This document shows, in pieces, positions 52,525-63,259 of a DNA stretch of 64,000 nucleotides. Position numbers and translations under genes: made by a program. The notes under the pieces are model-generated. The model was not told where the DNA came from and did no database searches. It saw nothing but the letters and a program-made list of their open reading frames with translations. The stretch spans positions 19,827 to 83,826 of the forward strand of contig CAMPDV010002176.1 of NCBI GenBank assembly GCA_946699065.1, read 5' to 3'. The DNA is from Loxodes magnus (Eukaryota > Ciliophora > Karyorelictea > Loxodida > Loxodidae). How positions within the stretch are numbered: the stretch's first letter is position 1; every line of letters starts with the position of its first letter.

Positions 52525-53424
52525 CTCATTTTCTATTAATACTATCAATTACCTAACTCACACTCTTTTACTTGCTTTTCTACTTCACTTTTATTAGAAA
52601 TCCTATTTCTCTTTCTCATTTTCTATTATCACTTACAATTACCTAACTCAGACTCTTTTACTTGCTTTTCTACTTCACTTTTCTTAGAAATCTTATCTCT
52701 CTTTCTCATTTTCTATCATCACTTTCAATTACCTAACTCAGACTCTTTTACTTGCTTTTCTACTTCACTTTTCTTAGAAATCCTATTTCTCTTTCTCATT
52801 TTCTATTAATACTATCAATTACCTAACTCACACTCTTTTACTTGCTTTTCTACTTCACTTTTCTTAGAAATCTTATCTCTCTTTCTCATTTTCTATCATC
52901 ACTTTCAATTACCTAACTCAGACTCTTTTACTTGCTTTTCTACTTCACTTTTCTTAGAAATCTTATCTCTCTTTCTCATTTTCTATTAATACTATCAATT
53001 ACCTAACTCAGACTCTTTTACTTGCTTTTCTACTTCACTTTTCTTAGAAATCTTATCTCTCTTTCTCATTTTCTATCATCACTTTCAATTACCTAACTCA
53101 GACTCTTTTACTTGCTTTTCTACTTCACTTTTATTAGAAATCCTATTTCTCTTTCTCATTTTCTATTATCACTTACAATTACCTAACTCACACTCTTTTA
53201 CTTGCTTTTCTACTTCACTTTTCTTAGAAATCTTATCTCTCTTTCTCATTTTCTATCATCACTTTCAATTACCTAACTCAGACTCTTTTACTTGCTTTTC
53301 TACTTCACTTTTCTTAGAAATCTTATCTCTCTTTCTCATTTTCTATCATCACTTTAAATTACCTAACTCACACTCTTTTACTTGCTTTTCTACTTCACTT
53401 TTATTAGAAATCCTATTTCTCTTT

Positions 53425-54774
53425 CTCATTTTCTATCATCACTTTCAATTACCTAACTCAGACTCTTTTACTTGCTTTTCTACTTAACTTTTATTAGAAA
53501 TCTTATCTCTCTTTCTCATTTTCTATCATCACTTTAAATTACCTAACTCACACTCTTTTACTTGCTTTTCTACTTCACTTTTCTTAGAAATCTTATCTCT
53601 CTTTCTCATTTTCTATTATCACTTACAATTACCTAACTCACACTCTTTTACTTGCTTTTCTACTTCACTTTTATTAGAAATCCTATTTCTCTTTCTCATT
53701 TTCTATTATCACTTACAATTACCTAACTCAGACTCTTTTACTTGCTTTTCTACTTCACTTTTCTTAGAAATCTTATCTCTCTTTCTCATTTTCTATCATC
53801 ACTTTCAATTACCTAACTCAGACTCTTTTACTTGCTTTTCTACTTCACTTTTCTTAGAAATCTTATCTCTCTTTCTCATTTTCTATCATCACTTACAATT
53901 ACCTAACTCACACTCTTTTAATTGCTTTTCTACTTCACTTTTATTAGAAATCTTATCTCTCTTTCTCATTTTCTATTATTACTTTAAATTACCTAACTCA
54001 CACTCTTTTACTTGCTTTTCTACTTCACTTTTCTTAGAAATCTTATCTCTCTTTCTCATTTTCTATTATTACTTTAAATTACCTAACTCACACTCTTTTA
54101 CTTGCTTTTCTACTTCACTTTTCTTAGAAATCCTATTTCTCTTTCTCATTTTCTATTATCACTTACAATTACCTAACTCACACTCTTTTACTTGCTTTTC
54201 TACTTCACTTTTCTTAGAAATCTTATTTCTCTTTCTCATTTTCTATTATTACTTTCAATTACCTAACTCACACTCTTTTACTTGCTTTTCTACTTCACTT
54301 TTCTTAGAAATCTTATCTCTCTTTCTCATTTTCTATCATCACTTTCAATTACCTAACTCAGACTCTTTTACTTGCTTTTCTACTTCACTTTTCTTAGAAA
54401 TCTTATCTCTCTTTCTCATTTTCTATTATTACTTACAATTACCTAACTCACACTCTTTTACTTGCTTTTCTACTTCACTTTTCTTAGAAATCTTATCTCT
54501 CTTTCTCATTTTCTATCATCACTTTCAATTACCTAACTCAGACTCTTTTACTTGCTTTTCTACTTCACTTTTCTTAGAAATCTTATCTCTCTTTCTCATT
54601 TTCTATTAATACTGTCAATTACCTAACTCAGACTCTTTTACTTGCTTTTCTACTTCACTTTTATTAGAAATCCTATTTCTCTTTCTCATTTTCTATCATC
54701 ACTTTCAATTACCTAACTCAGACTCTTTTACTTGCTTTTCTACTTCACTTTTCTTAGAAATCCTATTTCTCTTT
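53425..54774 (+). repeat. 1350-bp segment, intact copy
   Basis: Fifteen register-perfect monomers begin with the rare CTACTTAACTTTT monomer and include TTTAATTGC at 53918 and CTTATTTC near 54225. The same order recurs at 58226-59577 with six single-base indels and a few CACACT/CAGACT or TTAAA/CAATAACC changes. Confidence 0.85.
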
Positions 54775-57384
54775 CTCATTTTCTATTAATACTTACAATT
54801 ACCTAACTCAGACTCTTTTACTTGCTTTTCTACTTCACTTTTCTTAGAAATCCTATTTCTCTTTCTCATTTTCTATTATCACTTACAATTACCTAACTCA
54901 GACTCTTTTACTTGCTTTTCTACTTCACTTTTCTTAGAAATCTTATCTCTCTTTCTCATTTTCTATTAATACTGTCAATTACCTAACTCACACTCTTTTA
55001 CTTGCTTTTCTACTTCACTTTTCTTAGAAATCTTATCTCTCTTTCTCATTTTCTATCATCACTTTCAATTACCTAACTCACACTCTTTTACTTGCTTTTC
55101 TACTTCACTTTTATTAGAAATCTTATCTCTCTTTCTCATTTTCTATTATCACTTACAATTACCTAACTCACACTCTTTTACTTGCTTTTCTACTTCACTT
55201 TTATTAGAAATCTTATCTCTCTTTCTCATTTTCTATCATCACTTTCAATTACCTAACTCAGACTCTTTTACTTGCTTTTCTACTTCACTTTTCTTAGAAA
55301 TCTTATCTCTCTTTCTCATTTTCTATTAATACTTTCAATTACCTAACTCAGACTCTTTTACTTGCTTTTCTACTTCACTTTTCTTAGAAATCCTATTTCT
55401 CTTTCTCATTTTCTATTATCACTTACAATTACCTAACTCACACTCTTTTACTTGCTTTTCTACTTCACTTTTCTTAGAAATCTTATCTCTCTTTCTCATT
55501 TTCTATTAATACTGTCAATTACCTAACTCACACTCTTTTACTTGCTTTTCTACTTCACTTTTCTTTGAAATCTTATCTCTCTTTCTCATTTTCTATTAAT
55601 ACTTACAATTACCTAACTCACACTCTTTTACTTGCTTTTCTACTTCACTTTTATTAGAAATCCTATTTCTCTTTCTCATTTTCTATCATCACTTTCAATT
55701 ACCTAACTCAGACTCTTTTACTTGCTTTTCTACTTCACTTTTCTTAGAAATCCTATTTCTCTTTCTCATTTTCTATTCATCACTTTCAATTACCTAACTC
55801 ACACTCTTTTACTTGCTTTTCTACTTCACTTTTCTTAGAAATCTTATTTCTCTTTCTCATTTTCTATTATTACTTTCAATTACCTAACTCACACTCTTTT
55901 ACTTGCTTTTCTACTTCACTTTTCTTAGAAATCTTATCTCTCTTTCTCATTTTCTATCATCACTACAATTACCTAACTCAGACTCTTTTACTTGCTTTTC
56001 TACTTCACTTTTCTTAGAAATCTTATTTCTCTTTCTCATTTTCTATTATTACTTACAATTACCTAACTCACACTCTTTTACTTGCTTTTCTACTTCACTT
56101 TTCTTAGAAATCTTATCTCTCTTTCTCATTTTCTATCATCACTTTCAATTACCTAACTCAGACTCTTTTACTTGCTTTTCTACTTCACTTTTCTTAGAAA
56201 TCCTATTTCTCTTTCTCATTTTCTATTAATACTTACAATTACCTAACTCAGACTCTTTTACTTGCTTTTCTACTTCACTTTTCTTAGAAATCCTATTTCT
56301 CTTTCTCATTTTCTATTATCACTTACAATTACCTAACTCAGACTCTTTTACTTGCTTTTCTACTTCACTTTTCTTAGAAATCTTATCTCTCTTTCTCATT
56401 TTCTATTAATACTATCAATTACCTAACTCACACTCTTTTACTTGCTTTTCTACTTCACTTTTATTAGAAATCCTATTTCTCTTTCTCATTTTCTATTATC
56501 ACTTACAATTACCTAACTCACACTCTTTTACTTGCTTTTCTACTTCACTTTTCTTAGAAATCTTATCTCTCTTTCTCATTTTCTATTAATCACTTCAATT
56601 ACCTAACTCACACTCTTTTACTTGCTTTTCTACTTCACTTTTATTAGAAATCCTATTTCTCTTTCTCATTTTCTATTAATCACTATCAATTACCTAACTC
56701 ACACTCTTTTACTTGCTTTTCTACTTCACTTTTCTTAGAAATCTTATCTCTCTTTCTCATTTTCTATCATCACTTTCAATTACCTAACTCAGACTCTTTT
56801 ACTTGCTTTTCTACTTCACTTTTCTTAGAAATCCTATTTCTCTTTCTCATTTTCTATAATACTATCAATTACCTAACTCACACTCTTTTACTTGCTTTTC
56901 TACTTCACTTTTCTTAGAAATCTTATCTCTCTTTCTCATTTTCTATCATCACTTTCAATTACCTAACTCAGACTCTTTTACTTGCTTTTCTACTTCACTT
57001 TTCTTAGAAATCTTATCTCTCTTTCTCATTTTCTATTAATACTATCAATTACCTAACTCAGACTCTTTTACTTGCTTTTCTACTTCACTTTTATTAGAAA
57101 TCCTATTTCTCTTTCTCATTTTCTATTATCACTTACAATTACCTAACTCACACTCTTTTACTTGCTTTTCTACTTCACTTTTCTTAGAAATCCTATTTCT
57201 CTTTCTCATTTTCTATCATCACTTTCAATTACCTAACTCAGACTCTTTTACTTGCTTTTCTACTTCACTTTTCTTAGAAATCCTATTTCTCTTTCTCATT
57301 TTCTATTAATACTTACAATTACCTAACTCAGACTCTTTTACTTGCTTTTCTACTTCACTTTTCTTAGAAATCCTATTTCTCTTT

Positions 57385-57416
57385 CTCATTTTCTATTATC
57401 ACTTACAATTACCTTT
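57385..57416 (+). repeat. Truncated 32-bp monomer
   Basis: After CAATTACCT the sequence enters TTCTCATTTCTATC, so 58 bases from the middle and end of the monomer are missing. The following monomer start is 1 base short (CATTTCTATC). This frame change creates the reading frame at 57342-57668. Confidence 0.88.
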
Positions 57417-58225
57417 CTCATTTCTATCATCACTTTCAATTACCTAACTCAGACTCTTTTACTTGCTTTTCTACTTCACTTTTATTATGAAATCCTATTT
57501 CTCTTTCTCATTTTCTATTATCACTTACAATTACCTAACTCACACTCTTTTACTTGCTTTTCTACTTCACTTTTCTTAGAAATCTTATCTCTCTTTCTCA
57601 TTTTCTATCATCACTTACAATTACCTAACTCACACTCTTTTACTTGCTTTTCTACTTCACTTTCTTAGAAATCTTATCTCTCTTTCTCATTTTCTATCAT
57701 CACTTTCAATTACCTAACTCAGACTCTTTTACTTGCTTTTCTACTTCACTTTTATTAGAAATCCTATTTCTCTTTCTCATTTTCTATTAATACTTACAAT
57801 TACCTAACTCACACTCTTTTACTTGCTTTTCTACTTCACTTTTCTTAGAAATCTTATCTCTCTTTCTCATTTTCTATCATCACTTTAAATTACCTAACTC
57901 ACACTCTTTTACTTGCTTTTCTACTTCACTTTTATTAGAAATCCTATTTCTCTTTCTCATTTTCTATTAATACTTACAATTACCTAACTCACACTCTTTT
58001 ACTTGCTTTTCTACTTCACTTTTCTTAGAAATCTTATCTCTCTTTCTCATTTTCTATTATTACTTTAAATTACCTAACTCACACTCTTTTACTTGCTTTT
58101 CTACTTCACTTTTTCTTAGAAATCTTATCTCTCTTTCTCATTTTCTATCATCACTTTCAATTACCTAACTCACACTCTTTACTTGCTTTTCTACTTCACT
58201 TTTATTAGAAATCCTATTTCTCTTT

Positions 58226-59577
58226 CTCATTTTCTATCATCACTTTCAATTACCTAACTCAGACTCTTTTACTTGCTTTTCTACTTAACTTTTATTAGAA
58301 ATCTTATCTCTCTTTCTCATTTTCTATCATCACTTTAAATTACCTAACTCACACTCTTTTACTTGCTTTTCTACTTCACTTTTCTTAGAAATCTTATCTC
58401 TCTTTCTCATTTTCTATTATCACTTACAATTACCTAACTCACACTCTTTTACTTGCTTTTCTACTTCACTTTTATTAGAAATCCTATTTCTCTTTCTCAT
58501 TTTCTATTATCACTTACAATTACCTAACTCACACTCTTTTACTTGCTTTTCTACTTCACTTTTCTTAGAAATCTTATCTCTCTTTCTCATTTTCTATCAT
58601 CACTTTCAATTACCTAACTCAGACTCTTTACTTGCTTTTCTACTTCACTTTTCTTAGAAATCTTATCTCTCTTTCCTCATTTTCTATCATCACTTACAAT
58701 TACCTAACTCACACTCTTTTAATTGCTTTTCTACTTCACTTTTATTAGAAATCTTATCTCTCTTTCTCATTTTCTATTATTACTTTAAAATAACCTAACT
58801 CACACTCTTTTACTTGCTTTTCTACTTCACTTTTCTTAGAAAATCTTATCTCTCTTTCTCATTTTCTATTATTACTTTAAATTACCTAACTCAGACTCTT
58901 TTACTTGCTTTTCTACTTCACTTTTCTTAGAAATCCTATTTCTCTTTCTCATTTTCTATTATCACTTACAATTACCTAACTCACACTCTTTTACTTGCTT
59001 TTCTACTTCACTTTTCTTAGAAATCTTATTTCTCTTTCTCATTTTCTATTATTACTTTCAATTACCTAACTCACACTCTTTTACTTGCTTTTCTACTTCA
59101 CTTTTCTTAGAAATCTTATCTCTCTTTCTCATTTTCTATCATCACTTTCAATTACCTAACTCAGACTCTTTTTACTTGCTTTTCTACTTCACTTTTCTTA
59201 GAAATCTTATCTCTCTTTCTCATTTCTATTATTACTTACAATTACCTAACTCACACTCTTTTACTTGCTTTTCTACTTCACTTTTCTTAGAAATCTTATC
59301 TCTCTTTCTCATTTTCTATCATCACTTTCAATTACCTAACTCAGACTCTTTTACTTGCTTTTCTACTTCACTTTTCTTAGAAATCTTATCTCTCTTTCTC
59401 ATTTTCTATTAATACTGTCAATTACCTAACTCAGACTCTTTTACTTGCTTTTCTACTTCACTTTTATTAGAAATCCTATTTCTCTTTCTCATTTTCTATC
59501 ATCACTTTCAATTACCTAACTCAGACTCTTTTACTTGCTTTTCTACTTCACTTTTCTTAGAAATCTTATCTCTCTTT
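58226..59577 (+). repeat. 1352-bp segment, indel-bearing copy of 53425-54774
   Basis: It follows the order of the copy 4801 bp upstream. Against that copy it has -1 near 58626, +1 near 58675, +1 near 58789, +1 near 58841, +1 near 59170 and -1 near 59221, net +2, while the upstream copy has no length change. One monomer reads TTTAAAATAACC, a mix of TTAAATTACC and CAATAACC. Confidence 0.85.
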
Positions 59578-59847
59578 CTCATTTTCTATCATCACTTTAA
59601 ATTACCTAACTCACACTCTTTTACTTGCTTTTCTACTTCACTTTTCTTAGAAATCCTATTTCTCTTTCTCATTTTCTATTATCACTTACAATTACCTAAC
59701 TCACACTCTTTTACTTGCTTTTCTACTTCACTTTTCTTAGAAATCTTATCTCTCTTTCTCATTTTCTATTAATACTGTCAATTACCTAACTCAGACTCTT
59801 TTACTTGCTTTTCTACTTCACTTTTATTAGAAATCCTATTTCTCTTT

Positions 59848-59956
59848 CTCATTTTCTATTATCACTTACAATTTCTATCATCACTTTCAATTACCTAACT
59901 CACACTCTTTTACTTGCTTTTCTACTTCACTTTTCTTAGAAATCCTATTTCTCTTT
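59848..59956 (+). repeat. 109-bp monomer with duplicated variable segment
   Basis: The start reads ATTATCACTTACAATT and then TCTATCATCACTTTCAATT, so two variable segments lie in one unit (+19). Slippage or exchange inside the variable segment explains it, with ATTTTCT/AATTTCT as similar sequences at the junction. Confidence 0.87.
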
Positions 59957-60316
59957 CTCATTTTCTATTATCACTTACAATTACCTAACTCACACTCTTT
60001 TACTTGCTTTTCTACTTCACTTTTCTTAGAAATCTTATTTCTCTTTCTCATTTTCTATTATTACTTTCAATTACCTAACTCACACTCTTTTACTTGCTTT
60101 TCTACTTCACTTTTCTTAGAAATCTTATCTCTCTTTCTCATTTTCTATTAATACTGTCAATTACCTAACTCAGACTCTTTTACTTGCTTTTCTACTTCAC
60201 TTTTCTTTGAAATCTTATCTCTCTTTCTCATTTTCTATTAATACTTACAATTACCTAACTCACACTCTTTTACTTGCTTTTCTACTTCACTTTTATTAGA
60301 AATCTTATCTCTCTTT

Positions 60317-60393
60317 CTCATTTTCTATCATCACTTTCAATTACCTAACTCAGACTCTTTTACTTGCTTTTCTTAGAAATCTTATCTCTCTTT
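60317..60393 (+). repeat. 77-bp monomer lacking 13 bases
   Basis: GCTTTTCTACTTCACTTTTCTTAG is shortened to GCTTTTCTTAG. CTTTTCT occurs at both ends of the lost segment, so this is a deletion between 7-base direct repeats inside the conserved core. Confidence 0.88.
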
Positions 60394-60932
60394 CTCATTT
60401 TCTATCATCACTTTCAATTACCTAACTCAGACTCTTTTACTTGCTTTTCTACTTCACTTTTCTTAGAAATCCTATTTCTCTTTCTCATTTTCTATTAATA
60501 CTTACAATTACCTAACTCAGACTCTTTTACTTGCTTTTCTACTTCACTTTTATTAGAAATCCTATTTCTCTTTCTCATTTTCTATTATCACTTACAATTA
60601 CCTAACTCACACTCTTTTACTTGCTTTTCTACTTCACTTTTCTTAGAAATCTTATCTCTCTTTCTCATTTTCTATTATTACTTTAAATTACCTAACTCAC
60701 ACTCTTTTACTTGCTTTTCTACTTCACTTTTATTAGAAATCCTATTTCTCTTTCTCATTTTCTATTATCACTTACAATTACCTAACTCACACTCTTTTAC
60801 TTGCTTTTCTACTTCACTTTTCTTAGAAATCTTATCTCTCTTTCTCATTTTCTATCATCACTTTCAATTACCTAACTCAGACTCTTTTACTTGCTTTTCT
60901 ACTTCACTTTTCTTAGAAATCCTATTCTCTTT

Positions 60933-61004
60933 CTCATTTTCTATTAATACTTACAATTACCTAACTTTTCTACTTCACTTTTCTTAGAAATCTTATCTCT
61001 CTTT
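60933..61004 (+). repeat. 72-bp monomer at a switch in array type
   Basis: CTAACT is joined to TTTCTACTTC, losing 18 bases. Upstream the order follows the 901-1350 type; downstream, from 61005, it follows 7081-9330. The ATTATTAC-TTAAA monomer that precedes 7081 is missing here, so the shortened monomer probably marks a recombination point between two array segments. Confidence 0.78.
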
Positions 61005-63259
61005 CTCATTTTCTATCATCACTTTCAATTACCTAACTCACACTCTTTTACTTGCTTTTCTACTTCACTTTTCTTAGAAATCTTATCTCTCTTTCTCATT
61101 TTCTATTATTACTTTCAATTAACTAACTCACACTCTTTTACTTGCTTTTCTACTTCACTTTTCTTAGAAATCTTATCTCTCTTTCTCATTTTCTATTAAT
61201 ACTGTCAATTACCTAACTCAGACTCTTTTACTTGCTTTTCTACTTCACTTTTCTTAGAAATCTTATCTCTCTTTCTCATTTTCTATCATCACTTTCAATT
61301 ACCTAACTCAGACTCTTTTACTTGCTTTTCTACTTCACTTTTCTTAGAAATCTTATCTCTCTTTCTCATTTTCTATTAATACTGTCAATTACCTAACTCA
61401 CACTCTTTTACTTGCTTTTCTACTTCACTTTTTATTAGAAATCCTATTTCTCTTTCTCATTTTCTATTATTACTTACAATTACCTAACTCAGACTCTTTT
61501 ACTTGCTTTTCTACTTCACTTTTCTTAGAAATCTTATCTCTCTTTCTCATTTTCTATTAATACTTTAAATTACCTAACTCCACACTCTTTTACTTGCTTT
61601 TCTACTTCACTTTTCTTTGAAATCTTATCTCTCTTTCTCATTTTCTATTAATACTTACAATTACCTAACTCACACTCTTTTACTTGCTTTTCTACTTCAC
61701 TTTTCTTAGAAATCCTATTTCTCTTTCTCATTTTCTATCATCACTTTCAATTACCTAACTCAGACTCTTTTACTTGCTTTTCTACTTCACTTTTCTTAGA
61801 AATCTTATCTCTCTTTCTCATTTTCTATCATCACTTTAAATTACCTAACTCACACTCTTTTACTTGCTTTTCTACTTCACTTTTATTAGAAATCCTATTT
61901 CTCTTTCTCATTTTCTATTATCACTTACAATTACCTAACTCACACTCTTTTACTTGCTTTTCTACTTCACTTTTCTTAGAAATCTTATCTCTCTTTCTCA
62001 TTTTCTATTATTACTTTCAATTACCTAACTCAGACTCTTTTACTTGCTTTTCTACTTCACTTTTCTTTGAAATCTTATCTCTCTTTCTCATTTTCTATTA
62101 ATACTTACAATTACCTAACTCACACTCTTTTACTTGCTTTTCTACTTCACTTTTATTAGAAATCTTATCTCTCTTTCTCATTTATCTATTATCACTTTCA
62201 ATTACCTAACTCACACTCTTTTACTTGCTTTTCTACTTCACTTTTCTTAGAAATCTTATCTCTCTTTCTCATTTTCTATTAATACTGTCAATTACCTAAC
62301 TCAGACTCTTTTACTTGCTTTTCTACTTCACTTTTATTAGAAATCCTATTTCTCTTTCTCATTTTCTATTATCACTTACAATTACCTAACTCACACTCTT
62401 TTACTTGCTTTTTCTACTTCACTTTTCTTAGAAATCTTATCTCTCTTTCTCATTTTCTATTAATACTGTCAATTACCTAACTCACACTCTTTTACTTGCT
62501 TTTCTACTTCACTTTTCTTAGAAATCTTATCTCTCTTTCTCATTTTCTATTATTACTTTAAATTACCTAACTCACACTCTTTTACTTGCTTTTCTACTTC
62601 ACTTTTCTTAGAAATCTTATCTCTCTTTCTCATTTTCTATTATCACTTTCAATTACCTAACTCAGACTCTTTTACTTGCTTTTCTACTTCACTTTTCTTA
62701 GAAATCTTATCTCTCTTTCTCATTTTCTATTATTACTGTCAATTACCTAACTCAGACTCTTTTACTTGCTTTTCTACTTCACTTTTCTTAGAAATCTTAT
62801 CTCTCTTTCTCATTTTCTATCATCACTTTAAATTACCTAACTCACACTCTTTTACTTGCTTTTCTACTTCACTTTTCTTAGAAATCTTATCTCTCTTTCT
62901 CATTTTCTATTATTACTTTACAATAACCTAACTCACACTCTTTTACTTGCTTTTCTACTTCACTTTTCTTAGAAATCTTATCTCTCTTTCTCATTTTCTA
63001 TCATCACTTTAAATTACCTAACTCACACTCTTTTACTTGCTTTTCTACTTCACTTTTCTTAGAAATCTTATCTCTCTTTCTCATTTTCTATTATTACTTT
63101 CAATTACCTAACTCACACTCTTTTACTTGCTTTTCTACTTCACTTTTATTAGAAATCTTATCTCTCTTTCTCATTTTCTATCATCACTTACAATTACCTA
63201 ACTCACACTCTTTTACTTGCTTTTCTACTTCACTTTTCTTAGAAATCTTATCTCTCTTT
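61005..63259 (+). repeat. Higher-order block, copy 3 (five extra bases)
   Basis: Twenty-five monomers repeat the order of 7081-9330 with no substitution that I could see. The only differences are five +1 insertions, near 61431 (CTTTTTATTAG), 61581 (CTCCACACT), 62184 (CATTTATCTATT), 62411 (GCTTTTTCTAC) and 62922 (ACTTTACAATAACC). Copy 1 at 3236-4740 is a deleted version of the same order. Confidence 0.9.

Larger units (their letters stand above)
51354..55764 (+). repeat. Right-hand family A block, 49 monomers
   Basis: Apart from a +1 near 51396 (CACTCTCTTTAATTGC) the block is in exact register. It has the flanking-family marker ATTAATAC-TATCA (52.5-53.0 kb) and private variants TTTAATTGC (51.4 and 53.9 kb), CTTATTTC (51.7 and 54.2 kb) and CTACTTAACTTTT (53.48 kb). 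Six monomers at 51354-51894 recur at 53875-54414, an offset of 28 monomers, with one ATTAG/CTTAG difference. No gene is present. Confidence 0.9.
55765..61004 (+). repeat. Rearranged, indel-rich satellite block
   Basis: About 60 units. Single-base changes occur near 55776, 55966, 56686, 56855, 57487, 57661, 58111, 58178, 58626, 58675, 58789, 58841, 59170, 59221 and 60926. Larger events give units of 32 bp (57385), 109 bp (59848), 77 bp (60317) and 72 bp (60933). The intact monomers are of the flanking family, with ATTAATAC-TATCA at 56.4-57.1 kb. No gene is present. Confidence 0.9.
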
